Shown here: positions 46,516 through 58,761 of the stretch, one piece after another
How positions within the stretch are numbered: position 1 is the first letter of the stretch
Layout: each line of letters begins with the position of its first letter
Source: Avena insularis
Taxonomy: Eukaryota > Streptophyta > Magnoliopsida > Poales > Poaceae
DNA: 64,000 nucleotides
Assembly: GCA_023614405.1 (NCBI GenBank)
Contig: CM042693.1
Coordinates: 332,737,527-332,801,526, forward strand
Reading direction: 5' to 3'
Made by a program: the position numbers and the translations under genes
The notes under the pieces: generated by a model
What the model was told of the DNA's origin: nothing
Databases searched by the model: none
Seen by the model: the letters and a program-made list of their open reading frames with translations, nothing else

Positions 46516-48209
46516 CCACGATCAGATCGTAGAAATTTAATCTTCTTGTTACGTTGATTCTCTACCTCACTTTGAAATTCCTTAAACTTCTCGAAAGTTT
46601 TGGACTTATGTTTCATGAAATATATATACCCATATCTACTCAAGTCATCCGTGAAGGTAAGAACATAACGATAACCACCGCGCGATGCTACACTCATTGG
46701 GCTACACACATCGGTATGTATGATTTCCAATAAGTCCGTAGCTCGCTCCATCATACCAGAAAATGGAGTCTTAGTCATTTTACCCATCAGACATGCTTCG
46801 CATCTTTCAAGTGATTCGAAATCAAGTGATTCAAGAAGTCCATCGGAATGGAGTTTCTTCATGCGCTTCACTCCAATATGACCAAGACGACAGTGCCACA
46901 TATAGGTCGAGTTATCGCTCAATTTCAAACGTTTAGCTTCAATGTTATTAATGTGTGTATTAACACAATCGAGATTCAATAAGAATATACCGTCTATCAA
47001 AGGTGCATGTGCATAAAACATATTACTCATATAAATCGAATAACCATTATTCTCGGATTTAAACAAGTAAACGTCTCGCATTAAACATGATCCAAATATA
47101 ATGTTCATGCTCAATGCAGGCACCAAATAACAATTATTTAAGTATAAAACTAATCCCGATGGTAGATGAAGAGGTAGCATGTCGACCGCGATCACATCAA
47201 CCTTTGATCCATTTCCAACGCGCATCGTCACCTCGTTCTTCGCTAGCTTCCGTTTATTCTTCAGCACCTGTTTCGAGTTACAAATATGAGCAACCGAACT
47301 AGTATCAAATACCCAGGCACTATTACGAGTACTAGTGAGATACACATCAATAACATGTATATCGAATATACCTTTCTTCTTGATGTTGCCGTTCTTCAAA
47401 TCCGCCAAGTACTTTGGACAATTCCGCTTCCAGTGACCTTCTCCCTTGCAGTAAAAGCACTCAGTATCAGGCTTAGGCCCAGCCTTGGTCTTCTTTGCCG
47501 GCGCGGAAACTTTCTTACCGCCCTTCTTGAAGTTTCCCTTTTGCTTAGACTTGCCTTGCTTCTTGAATTTGGTGGTCTTATTGACCAACAACACTTGGTG
47601 CTCTTTCTTGATCTCCACTTCTGCATATTTCAACATGGAGAAGAGTTCTGGCAACGACTTGTCCATGTTTTGCATATTGTAGTTCATCACAAAGTTCTTG
47701 TAACTTGGTGGTAGTTATTGGAGGACACGGTGAATCCCCAAAGAATTAGGAATCACTATACCCAAGCTTTGGATTTTGCTTGCGTGCCCAGACATCTTAA
47801 GCACGTGCTCACTGACGGAGCTGCCCTCTTCCATCTTGTAGTTAAAGAACTTTTCAGAAGCCTCATAACTCTCAACTGCCGTGTGAGCCTCAAATATCAT
47901 TTTGAGTTCACGAACAATATCATGTGGGTCATGGTTCTCAAACCTTTTCTGAAGCTCTGATTCCAAACCATACAAGATAGCACACTGAACTGTGGAGTAC
48001 TGATTCTTCCGAGCGAGGAAAACATTCTTTACCTCATCGGTAGTAGTAGCTGCAGGCGGGTCACCCAGTGGTGCATCCAGCACATAGGTCAAATTACCAG
48101 CATTGAGGACAATCCTCAAATTGTGGAACCAATCCGCGAAGTTGCTTCCATTGTTTTTCAACTTTTCTTTCTCTAGGAACGCATTAAAATTGATGGTAGG
48201 GGCCGCCAT
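46479..48209 (-). pseudogene. Outer Copia gag, protease and integrase N-part
   Basis: The frame starts at the ATG at 48209 (MAAPTINFNAFLEKEKLKNN). It contains the UBN2-type gag, a single TAA at 47715-47717 (in a VLQ*LPPSYKNFV context), the zinc knuckle CFYCKGEGHWKRNC (about 47455-47415), the protease with WVFDTSSVAHIC (family DTG, here DTS), the pre-integrase WHCRLGHIGVKRM (about 46900) and the integrase core starts IHTDVC and FTDDLSRYGY. It ends at a frameshift near 46497. Only two lesions over 1.7 kb suggest relatively recent activity. Confidence 0.88.
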
Positions 48210-49399
48210 TGATCTACAACATATTTGCAATAGTTTAGACTAAGTTTATGACAAATTGAGTTCTGATTAATAGTTAAATTAATCTAGGTGAACTCCCACT
48301 CAAAACAACATCCCTCAAATTGTTTTAGTGATCACACGAACCAAATCCACCACATCAAAACTGATCATCACGAGAGTTGATGTAGCTTCAATGGCGAACA
48401 ATCAACATGTTCATCATATCTACTATATGACTCATGCTTTACCTTTCGGTGATCCGTGTTCCGAGACCATGTTTGTACATGCTAGGCTCGTCAAGATCAA
48501 ACCTTAGCTTCCGCATGAGCAAATCTGGCTTGCTCACGTTGTATACACTCGCAGAATCTAACACACTCGATCATCACGTGGTGCTTCGAAACAACGAGCT
48601 TTAGCAATGGTGCTTACTAAGGATGAACACTTTAATACTTGAAATTGTGTGCTTGAGGGATCATCTTATAATGCTACCGTCGCAAACTAAGCAATACAAG
48701 ATGCATAAAGGATTAACATCACATGCAATTCATAATATGTGATATGATATGGCCTTTCTTCTTGTGCTTCTGATCTCCATCTTCAAGAACGAACACGACC
48801 TCCATCATCACCGATATGGCATCAAGGTCAATGGCGCCATTTCATGGTTGTCGTCCACCAGCTTCAACTATTACAACTACTTTGAATAGACACGCATGTC
48901 TTAACGGAATTTAAAAGACAACCATATGGCTCCTGCTGGTTGCCAACTTACAATAAGGAATATTGCATACCTCATATATAATCACAATCATGGCCATATC
49001 ACATCACAGCACACCCCTGCAAAACAAAGTTAGACGCCTCTAATTTTCTTTGCATATTTTACGTGGTTTGGGGCTTTCAATAAGTGTCGTTCTAACTTAC
49101 GAACAAGAACCACAACGTTGATTCTTAAACTATCAAGTGCCCGTTGTAAATTGAATCTATACTATGATGGGAGAGATAGACACCCGCAAAGCCACTTATG
49201 CAATACAAGTTGCATGTTGAGCGTGGAGCAAGTCTCATGAACGATGTCATGTAAGGTTAGCCCGGGCCGCTTCATCCCATCATACTGCAAGATGCAAAGT
49301 ACACAAATAGCAATTGATAATAAAAGCACCACCGCCCACAATGACCATTGTGTTCTACTCGTGAAACAGATCTATATATAGACACGGTTCTGATACCAC
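48210..49399 (-). other. Outer Copia 5' leader with primer site
   Basis: This is untranslated leader between gag and the 5' LTR. The primer-binding site (TGGTATCAGAACC on the minus strand) lies at about 49386-49398, one base from the LTR. The leader is homologous to 36994-38150 of the inner element. Confidence 0.8.
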
Positions 49400-51303
49400 T
49401 GTAGGGGTTTGAAGCATGGAAAACAAAAAAATTCTACCGCATGCACACAAACAATCCAAGATCTATCTACTAGATTGTAGCAACGAGTCGATAGAAGAAC
49501 TCACCCTCGAAGATTCCAAAGCGGTTAACGAGAGCAGATTCTCGTGGGTGATGTAGTCGTACACTTGCCGATCTCAAGATCGCGTAGACGATCCTTCCGG
49601 CGCTGCGTTCCGGCAGCGCTCCCGCAGTCGGTCACATGTTCGGTACTCGATGAAGACCTTCCTCTCCCTTGTTCCAGCAGGCAGCGGAGGTTGTAGCACT
49701 CTCCTCATGATTCCGGCAGCACGACGGCGTGGTGTCGTAAGTAGAGGGAAGATCCCGCAGGGCTTCGCCTATGCTGGAGCGAGTATGGTGGAGTAAGAGA
49801 GGGCATTGGCGATCTACGGTTTAGAGGCACCAAGGGGAGGTGGTGTAGCCGGCAGCTAGGGTTTGGGGAAACCCTAGTTGGCGACTTGGAGGAGGCCTAG
49901 GTGGCGGCAGCACTTGGAGGGTGGTGGCGCCTAGGAGCTAGGGTTTGGGTGTGAGGGGTAGGGTGCCCCCTACCCCTCCTTATATAGGTGGGCGGAGGCA
50001 GTTTGGGAGGAGGGAGTCCTCCCCCAACTCCTCCTCCTTGGCCGGCTGGTGGAGGTAGTGGGACTCCTACCGTAGGTAGGTTTCCTACTCTTCCTCCACC
50101 AAGCAATGTTCGGATTTGACTTTTTCAAATTGGCGTTTGACTTTCAAACTTGGATTTGATTTCTCTCTTCATATTGCCCAGCCAAGTGACCTAGTACATG
50201 ATGCAACCATTCCACATTGTCATGAAACATCCATGTATCCTTCCCCTTCCGGAGTGCCGGACCTTCCAGACCCTTCTAGAACATTCCCGGTGAAAACAAC
50301 GAAATCATTTCCGAACTCCGAAACAGGACTTTCCTTATATGAATCTTATTCTCTAGACCATTCCGGATCTCCTCGTGATATCCCGGATCCCATCCAAGAC
50401 TCCTAACAACATTCTATCTCTTACTCATCATTCCATCACTACACAACAACATCGAATCCTTAAGTGTGTCTCCCTACGGTTCGTGAATTATGCGGACATG
50501 ACCGAGACACTTCTCCGATCAATAACCAACAGAGGAATCTGTAAATTCATATGGCTCCCACATATTTCTACGATTACTTTGCGATCGAATGAACCTCTTA
50601 CATATGATACCAATTTTCCTTTGTCTCGTGATAGTTTACTTCTACGAGGTTTTGATCGTCGGTATCTCTGCATACCTAGTTCAACCTCGTTACCGATAAG
50701 TACTATTTTCTTGTTCCCGTGATATGTGATCCCTTGTGATCCAGTCACATGCTTGCAAGCTAATTGGATGACATTCCACCGAGAGGGCCCAGATTATATC
50801 TATCCGTCATATGGATGGACAAATCCCACTCTTGATCCATGTGCCTCAACCCATACTTTCTGGACACTCAATTCCACCTTTATAGCCACCCAGTTACGGT
50901 GTGGTGTTTGATGTCATCAAAGCATCCTTCCGGTGATGGTGATTAACATGATCTCATGGTCGAAGGAATTAGGTTACTATGTATCAGAAAGCTTATAACA
51001 AATGAACTATTGAAATGACTTGATCTTAATGCTACGCTTATCTATAGGAGTATGTCCATCATACCATTCTCCTAATGATATGATCTTGTTATTAATAACA
51101 TCTCAATGTTCATGAACGAGAAACCACGATCATCTATTAATCAACAAGTTAGTATTATAAAGAGGCTTTACTAGGGACTCTAATTTAGTTTACAAATCAC
51201 ACAAGTATTAATGTTTCCGGTTAATACTATTATAGCATGAATGTAAACATTTATCATAAACACAAAGATATAATAATAACCACTTTTATTGTTTCCTCCA
51301 ATA
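49400..51303 (-). repeat. Outer Copia 5' LTR
   Basis: On the plus strand it reads TGTAGGGGTTTGAAGC at 49400 through a TATA box (CTCCTTATATAGG, 49976-49988) to a damaged terminus TTTCCTCCAATA at 51303, next to the GGTTA duplication. Confidence 0.88.
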
Positions 51304-51308
51304 GGTTA

Positions 51309-51635
51309 TTCACCTCACGCAGCTTGATTCTCAGACGACCCGAACTCTGCCTTTTTAACTGCCTAGTTACGGATCAGCGTTTGACAGAACCTAAGTCGGT
51401 GATCCTCAACTCAGACTATGCAACAACCTCAGGTCTAAGTATTACATTGATTGAGATATACAAATGATAACTTGTTCGTTGTACCTCAATATGGGTCAAT
51501 CCGACTCGCTAAACTATTTAGTCGAATATGTGTAAGTCAGAATAGCATTTCCATGCCCATGAAAAGTGGAACCGAGTCATCAACCGACTTTCACATTGGT
51601 CTAAGTTGTGTGTCTAGCACAACCTCGATGACCAA
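51309..51635 (-). mobile_element. Old Copia-like LTR, part 2
   Basis: This continues the sequence interrupted at 33536. It ends where the next Copia LTR begins, near the AAGGGTTTCGCAGC junction. No coding sequence is seen. Confidence 0.5.
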
Positions 51636-53348
51636 GGAGAAGGGTTTCGCAGCATAGTAAATCAAAGATTTTCTACGGATGCGAACGGGAAAGCCAAGAT
51701 CTAATCTAGGAGATGCAAACAATGAGAGAGATTAGATGAGATCTTCATACCCTTGAAGATTCGCACAGCGGAACGTTCGTCAGAACGTGGGTGATGTAGT
51801 CGTACTCGCTTCTCCTCCTCGCGATCCGCTCCGATCTAACACCGCAAGTGGCGATGCCTCCGAGAGATGCACACGTGCGGCACCTCGACGTCTCCTCCTT
51901 CCTTGGTCCAGCAAGTATGGTGGAGAGACGGATTGGATCTACAATGCAACGGCGCGGTGCAAGTGGTGGAGAGTTTCTGCAGCAGGGCTTCGCCTACGTG
52001 TAGTCGGGAGGGAGAGAGAGAGGAGGGCAGCAGGACGGCTAGGACTTGAGGAGGAGGTGTGGGGGGTGGTGCGCCCCAGACCTCTTTATATAGAGGGGTG
52101 GGCGCCAACCCTAGCCCCTCCCCCAAGCCTAGGCCGGCGGCCAAGGAGGGAAGAGTGGGGGGCAAGTTTCCCCCCCTCCTTCTAGAAGCTCCCCTAGGGT
52201 TTCCCCTAGGTTTGGCCGGCTGGGCCCTATGGGGCCTTGTGCCCCTGGCCCAATGCGGCCAGGGCACTCCCTCATAGGCCCATGCCCCCTCCCGGTAGGT
52301 GGGGCCAGTTTGGTCCCCTTCCGGAAGGTTCTAGAAGCTTCCGGTACAATACCGATTAACCCGAAACAATTCCGAACTCCAAAAACTGCATTGCCTTATA
52401 TGAATCTTATTCTCCGGAACCTCTTGTGATGTACCGGATCCTATCCGAGACTCCGAACAAAAACTCATAAACCAATTATCCAATCTATCCTAGCGTCGAG
52501 ACAAGTTAAGTGTGTGACCCTTCGGGTTCGAGAATATGCAGACATGATCTTCTATCAATAATCAACAGCAGGGTCTGGAAACCCATATTGACTCCCACAC
52601 ATTCATCGATGATCATATCGGATGAACCACGATGCCAGGATTCAATCAATCCCATATATATATTCCCTTCGTCTCGCGATATTTTACTTGCCCGAGATTT
52701 GATCGTCGGTACCATCCTACCTAGTTCAATCTCGTTCACAGCAAGTACTTTACTCGTTACGTAATCCAATATCACTTTGTGATTAACTCCTTAACCACAT
52801 GCTTGCAAGAGGTGTTGATATCGATTACCGAGTGGGCCCGAAGTATATCTCTCCGACTTGGGAGGGACAAATCCCATCTCGATACATACAACCCAACAGG
52901 TACTTTCCGATCACCTGAGAGACACCTTTATGATCACCCTCTCATAGGATGACGTTTGATGACCTCAAAGCTTTCTTCCGATACCAGGGAGTTGTATTAT
53001 CTCATGGTCTAAGGAATACAATATTTGACATAAGAAAAGCTTCGCAAAGATGAACACAATGACACGATCTAATTGCTCCGCTTAGTTTGGGTCTGTCCAT
53101 CATATCATTCTCCCAATGATATGATCTCATTATCAATCGACAACTCATGTCTATGGTTAGGAAACCTTAACCATCATTAATCAATGAGCTAGTCCATAGA
53201 GGAATACTAGGGACACGGTGTTGTTCATAAACCACACAAGTATTAAAGTTTCCGCTTAATACAATTCTAGCATGGAATATAAACTTTATCATGAACAAGA
53301 ATTATAATAATAACATCTTTATTATTGCCTCTAGGGCATAATTCCAAC
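51636..53348 (-). repeat. Copia element 3, 3' LTR
   Basis: The plus strand ends GGCATAATTCCAACA at 53348, a canonical BARE-type LTR start in minus orientation. A TATA box (CTCTTTATATAGAGG, about 52082) is present. The outer boundary near 51636 lacks a clean TGTNGGG start (it reads GAGAAGGGTTTCGCAGC), so that end is mutated or approximate. Confidence 0.8.
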
Positions 53349-53377
53349 AGTCTCCCACTTGCACTAGAGTCAATAAT

Positions 53378-54838
53378 CTAGTTTACATTTGGCAACAATC
53401 TCACACCCATGGCACTAAGGTGCTGATCATGTTTTGCACGTGGAAGAGGTTTAGTCAATGGATCTGCGACATTCAGATCTGTATGTACTTTGCTAATCTT
53501 CAGATCTCCATCTGCTATATAATCTCGGATTATATGAAACTTGCGGTTGATATGCTTGGTCTTTGGATGATATCTTGGTTCCTTAGCGAGTGCTATGGCG
53601 CCAGTGTTATCACACAATATCTCCAGTGGGTCCAATGCACTTGGAACCACGCCAAGCTCAGTGATGAAGTTCCTGATCCAAACTCCTTCACTTGACGCTT
53701 CTGCAGCAGCCATGTATTCCGCTTCTACTGTAGATCCCGCGATCACGCTTTGCTTGCAGCTTCTCCAGCTCACAGCTCCTCCATTCAAAATATAAACGTA
53801 TCCTGTCCGAGACTTAGAATCATCCTTGTCGGTGTCGAAACTAGCGTCGACGTAACCTTTTACGACGAGCTATTCATCACCTCCATATACTAAGAACATT
53901 TCTTTAGTCCTATTTAGGTACTTTAGGATGTTCTTCACGGCTGTCCAGTGTTCCACTCCTGGATCACTTTGATATCTGCTCGTCAAACTAAGAGCATTGG
54001 ACACATCCGGTCTAGTACACAGCATGGCATACATGATAGAACCTATGGCCAAGGCATAAGGCACTTTTCTCATAGCTTCTCTATCATTTACCGTAGCTGG
54101 ACACTGAGCCTTGCTCAACGTCTTACCTGACAACATAGGCACTGAACCTTTCTTTGCCTTATCCATTCTGAACCTTTTCAGAACTTTGTCTAGGTATGTA
54201 CTCTTGCTTAAAGCTATCAGGCGTCTTTGTCTATCTCTATAGATTTTGATGCCCAATATATAAGCAGATTCACCTAGGTCTTTCATTGAAAAACACTTGT
54301 TCAAATAACTCTTCACATCGTTAAGCATGTTAATGTCATTTCCAATAATCAATATGTCATCCACATATAGTACCAGAAATGTCACTGAGCTCCCACTCAC
54401 TTTCTTGTAGATACAAGATTCGTAGCAATTTGGAACAAATCCAAAGCTCTTGATCACTTGATCAAAACGAAGTTTCCAACTCTGAGATGCTTGCTTCAGT
54501 CCATAAATGGAACGCTGAAGTTTGCATACTTTATCAGCATCCTTAGGATCGACAAAACCTTCGGGTTGCATCATATACAACTCTTCATCAATGTTGCCAT
54601 TCAGGAACGCAGTCTTGACATCCATCTGCCATATTTCATAATCATGAAACGTAGCAATTGCTAATAAAATCCGAATGGACTTAAACATCGCTATGGGAGA
54701 GAAAGTCTCATCGTAGTCAACACCTTGAACTTGTCGAAAACCTTTCGCGACATGTCGTGCTTTATAGACGGTAACATTACCATCCGCGTCTGTTTTCCTC
54801 TAAAAATCCATTTGCACTCAACGGCCTTTCGGTCGCTG
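53378..54838 (-). pseudogene. Copia element 3 reverse transcriptase and RNase H
   Basis: A 272-codon frame (54688-53870) holds the RT with QMDVKTAFLNGNIDEELYMM and intact YVDD (54367-54356). After one in-frame stop near 53870 the same frame resumes as RNase H (53788-53378: VSWRSCKQSVIAGSTVEAEY, LCDNTGAIALAKEPRYHPKT). The upstream junction with the integrase is frameshifted (near 54700-54960). Confidence 0.88.
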
Positions 54839-54965
54839 GGAGGGTCCACCAAAGTCCATACTTAGTTTTCGCTCATGGATCCCAATTCGGATTTCATGGC
54901 TTCTAGCCATTTCTCAGAGTCTGGGCTCATCATCGCTTCCTCATTGTTCGTAGGTTCACTGTCTT

Positions 54966-56060
54966 CTACCAACAAGACAACAAGACAGGTTCTTTGTACC
55001 ACTCAGGAGGGGCACGCGACCTTGTCGACCTGCGACGTTCAGTAGTAGCATCGTCCGAAGCTTCATGATCCTTGTCATTAGCTTCCTCTATTGTTGGTGT
55101 AGGCGACACTGGAACAATTTCAGGTGCTGCGCTACTCTCCAATTCAAGAGAAGGTTCAACAACCTCGTCTAGCTCTACTTTCCTCCCACTCACTTCTTTC
55201 GAGAGAAACTCCTTCTCAAGAAAGGAACTGTTCTTTGCGACAAACACTTTGCCTTTGGTTCTATGATAGAAGGTATACCCAATAGTTTCCTTAGGGTATC
55301 CTATGAAGACGCATTTCTCCGCTTTGGGTTCGAGCTTGTCCGGCATCAACTTCTTGACGTAGGCTTCGCATCCCCCAAACTTTAAGAAACGACAACTTAG
55401 GTTTAGCACCAAACCACAGTTCATACGGTGTCGTCTCAACGGATTTAGATGGTGCCCTATTTAAAGTGAATGCAGCGGTTTCTAATGCATAACCCCAAAA
55501 TGATAACGGCAAATCAGTAAGAGACATCATTGATCGGACCATATCTAATAGAGTTCGATTCCTGCGTTCAGACACACCATTGCGCTGTGGTGTTCCGGGT
55601 GGCGTGAGTTGTGAAACGATTCCGCTTGCTTTAAGATGCGTGAGAAAATCATAACTCAAATATTCACCTCCACGATCGGATCGTAGAAACTTAATCTTTC
55701 TGTTACGATGGTTCTCCACTTCATTCTGAAATTCCTTGAACTTTTCAAATGTTTCAGATTTATGTTTCATCAAATAGATATACCCATATCTACTTAAGTC
55801 ATCAGTAAAAGTGAGAAAGTAGCGATATCCACCGCGCGTCGAAACACTCATCGGTCCACACACATCGGTATGTATGATTTCCAACAAGTCCGTTGCCCGT
55901 TCCATCATTCCGGAGAACGGGGTTTTGATCATCTTGCCCATGAGGCATGGTTCGCATGTGTCAAATGATTCAAAATCAAGAGACTCCAAAAGTCCATCAG
56001 AATGGAGTTTCTTCATGCGTTTTACACCAATATGACCTAGACGACAGTGCCACAAATGAG
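54966..56060 (-). pseudogene. Copia element 3 integrase
   Basis: The frame includes pre-integrase WHCRLGHIGVKRMKKLHSDG (from 56052) and core motifs IHTDVCGPM, FTDDLSRYGYIYLM and GTPQRNGVSERRNRTLL. A frameshift near 55375 moves into a second frame carrying the VKKLMPDKLEPKAEKCVFIG tail. The catalytic Asp/Asp/Glu context appears present. Confidence 0.87.
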
Positions 56061-56082
56061 TAGTATTATCACTATCTACTTT

Positions 56083-57348
56083 TCATCTCTTAGCCTCAAT
56101 GTTATGGATGTGTGTTTCATCCCTTTCGAGATTCAGAAGAAATAAACCATTCACAACAGGTGCATGACCATAAAAGATGTTACTCATATAAATAGAACAA
56201 CCTTTATTCTCCGATTTAAATGAATAACCATCTTGCAATAAACACGATCCAGAAATAATGTTCATGCTCAACGCAGGCATATAATAACACTTATTAAGGT
56301 TTAAAACTAATCCTGAAGGTAAAACTAAGGAGAGTGTGCCGACGGCCATCACACCAACTCTTGATCCGTTGCCAACGCGCATTGTCACCTCATCCCTCGC
56401 AAGCCGCCGTCTATTCCGTAGCTCCTGTTTCGAGTTACAAATATTAGCAACTGAACCAGTATCAAATACCCAGGCACTACAATGAGGGATAGTAAGGAAA
56501 ACATCAATAACATGTATATCAAATATACCTTTGATGGTGCCAGCCTTCTTGTCCGCTAAGTACTTGGACGATTATGCCCAAAGGACCCTTGTCCTTGCAA
56601 TAGAAGCACTCGTGTCCGGCTTGGGTCCAGACTTGAGCTTCTTCTCAGCAGGGCAACAGCTTACGCCCTTTCTTGAAGGGCTTCTTTGCACCCTTACCTT
56701 TCTTGAAGGTGGGGGGCTTGTTGACCATCAACACATGATTATCCTTTTTGATGTCCACCTCCGCAGCCTTCAGCTTTGTGAAGAGCTCGATGATCGTATC
56801 AGTGGAACCAATCTGATTATGAGTCACTACAAAACTTTTGTAGCTGGGAGGGAGTGATTGCAGAACCCTGTCAATCTTCATCTCCTCTGGAATCTTGCAG
56901 TCCAGTTGCTCAAGGCGTTGAGTGTAGCCCGACATCTTAATGGCGTGCTCACTAACGGAACTCCCTTCCTCCATCTTGCAGTTAAAGAATTTCTCAGAGA
57001 TCTCATATCTCTCAGAACGGGCCTGAGTCTGAAACATATTTTTCAGCTCCTCAAGAATCTCAAAGGGCCTGGGATAGTCTTCAAAACGATTTTGAAGGTC
57101 TGATTCCATAGCAAACAACATGGTGCTCTTAATCACACCATAATCACCTTTATGGATCGATAGACAGCTTTCTCATCACCATGGCATCTGGCAGGAGCGT
57201 CACCTAGCGCATTTTCAAGGACATAGTCCTTTTGACCGCCAGAGAGAATGATTCTCAGATTGCGGAACCAGTTGGTGAATTTAGACCCATTGTTTCTAAG
57301 CTTTTCCTTCTCAGCAAAAACGTTGAAGTTGAAGTTGGACTTAGCCAT
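56083..57348 (-). pseudogene. Copia element 3 gag and protease region
   Basis: The ATG at 57348 begins MAKSNFNFNVFAEKEKLRNN. The gag runs through a frameshift near 57140 into a 163-codon frame (57136-56645: NCKMEEGSSVSEHAIKMSGY, LQSLPPSYKSFVV). The zinc-knuckle/protease stretch (56645-56400) is broken, and the pre-integrase region resumes at 56388, with a stop at 56083 before the integrase. Confidence 0.85.
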
Positions 57349-57809
57349 TTGATCTATAATGTTTGCAAGTACAAATTAGACTATGTTCATGATAACTAGT
57401 TCAACTTTTAATCAAATTACTAGATGAACTCCCACTAAATTCAACATCCCTCAAGTTGTTTAGTGAACATGATCCAAATTCACCACACCTAATCCGATCT
57501 TCACGAGAAGAGATGTGGTTTCAAAGGTGGACAACGAAGTGTCGATCATATCATTCATATGACTCATGCTTAACCTTTCGGTTCATGTGTTCCGAGGCCA
57601 TGTCTGTACATGCTAGGCTCATCAATTCAAACCCAAGTATTTCCGCGTGTGCAAAACTGCCTTGCACCCGTTGTATGTGAATGTAGAGTCTATAGCACCC
57701 GATCATCACGTGATGCTTGGACACGACGAACTTTTGCAACGGTGCATACATGGGAGAACATAGTTGTATCTTGATCTTTAAGTGAGGAATCATCTTATAA
57801 TGCTACCGT

Positions 57810-58590
57810 TGTTGGGGAGATGACCTCGGGTAGGGTAAAGACGGGGAAAGATGAAAGGAGATTGCCCGTCTAGTTTCCGAGTTAAAGTATGAGTCGGCCG
57901 AATCCTTTAGAGTTCGGCCGAGATAGGGAAGGGCAGGACCCTTGTAATAATGACAAGGCATTACCCGGCCGAGGTACTGAATAAGTCGGCCGGGTTAGCC
58001 TGAGTAATCTTAATACAGGAGAAGGACAAGCCAAGTTACGCGAGGCGGGGCCGAATGATACAAAGCTTGCAAGGGAAGGAGAAGCCTAAAGTCAAACTCT
58101 AGCCGCAGGCTAGGGAGAATCTGAGCGGAGCCAAGCACAAGGGACAAAGGCGCAGAGTGACAGACGGACAGAAGGAGGTCACGAAGGTGACAGTCCTGAA
58201 GCCCAAGGCACGCAGGAGGGGCCCTCTGGAGCCTTGCCGTCATTAGAAGGGCGACAGGGAAAGGAGGCCACCAAACTACTATATTGGGACAAGCATATTC
58301 CTCGAATATGCTTGCCCCGTCAGCCCTAAAGGAACCCAAGGCTCTCCTTTATAAGGGGAGGCTTGGACCCTGAGGAGGGCATCAGCTCATTTAGTACCGT
58401 TAGGCTGGTAAAGTTCTTCCTTTCTCCTTGAATACAGCTCAAGGAGCACTTGTAGCCCAAGGAAGGAGAAATAAAGATCTTTGCCTTTGTCTTCTGTGTG
58501 TAGAATCAACTGCATCTTCCTCCCAGATCCTCTAGCATCCATTGGCCCCATACTTTAGCCTACCCATGGCATCTGCTGCCACCACCACGA
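57810..58590 (+). repeat. Gypsy 5' LTR (end approximate)
   Basis: The LTR contains GCCGGGTAAT/ATTACCCGGCC-type motifs, a TATA box CCTTTATAAGGGG (58346-58358) and AATAAAG (58470). A TTGGCGCC at 58594 and a TTGGCCCC at about 58540 are both candidate starts of the leader/primer region. With no second LTR in view the end cannot be fixed. Confidence 0.6.
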
Positions 58591-58761
58591 CGGTTGGCGC
58601 CATCAGGGGCCGCAGCGGTGCTAGCCGGAGTCATGATCCGGACGGAAACTTCATCAACACCGGCGCGTTGTTTTTGGCTTGGTCCGGAGATTCGATCTGT
58701 GTTCACGTCGTGACAATAATGCAGCAGAGGGAAAAACTCCCTGCAACGGTGTCTTATCAAC

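Larger units (their letters stand above)
33537..51303 (-). mobile_element. Outer Copia retrotransposon (BARE/Angela-like), TSD GGTTA
   Basis: Read on the minus strand: 5' LTR 51303-49400, primer site complementary to initiator Met tRNA (about 49398-49388), gag-pol 48209 to about 44360, polypurine tract about 44214-44204, and 3' LTR 44203-43843 plus 35090-33537. The 3' LTR is split by the inner Copia at 35091. GGTTA flanks both outer ends. The upstream-most terminus reads CCAATA on the plus strand instead of the expected CCAACA, with a small deletion just inside. Without the insert the element is about 9.0 kb, normal for the family. Confidence 0.9.
51636..57809 (-). mobile_element. Copia element 3 (BARE-like), 5' end cut off by Gypsy insertion
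   Basis: On the minus strand this shows a 5' leader (57809-57349), gag, protease, integrase, RT-RNase H, a polypurine tract (about 53359-53349) and the 3' LTR. The leader stops at 57809, where a Gypsy LTR starts. The primer site and 5' LTR should lie beyond that insertion, outside the window. It belongs to another subfamily than the 33-51 kb pair: LTR start TGTTGGAATTATGCCC and different gag. Confidence 0.85.

Noticed and set aside
47286..47714. 142-codon plus-strand frame in the outer Copia
   Set aside because: It is antisense to the gag zinc-knuckle region.
58010..58339. 109-codon minus-strand frame in the Gypsy LTR
   Set aside because: It lies entirely in LTR sequence and has no domain.
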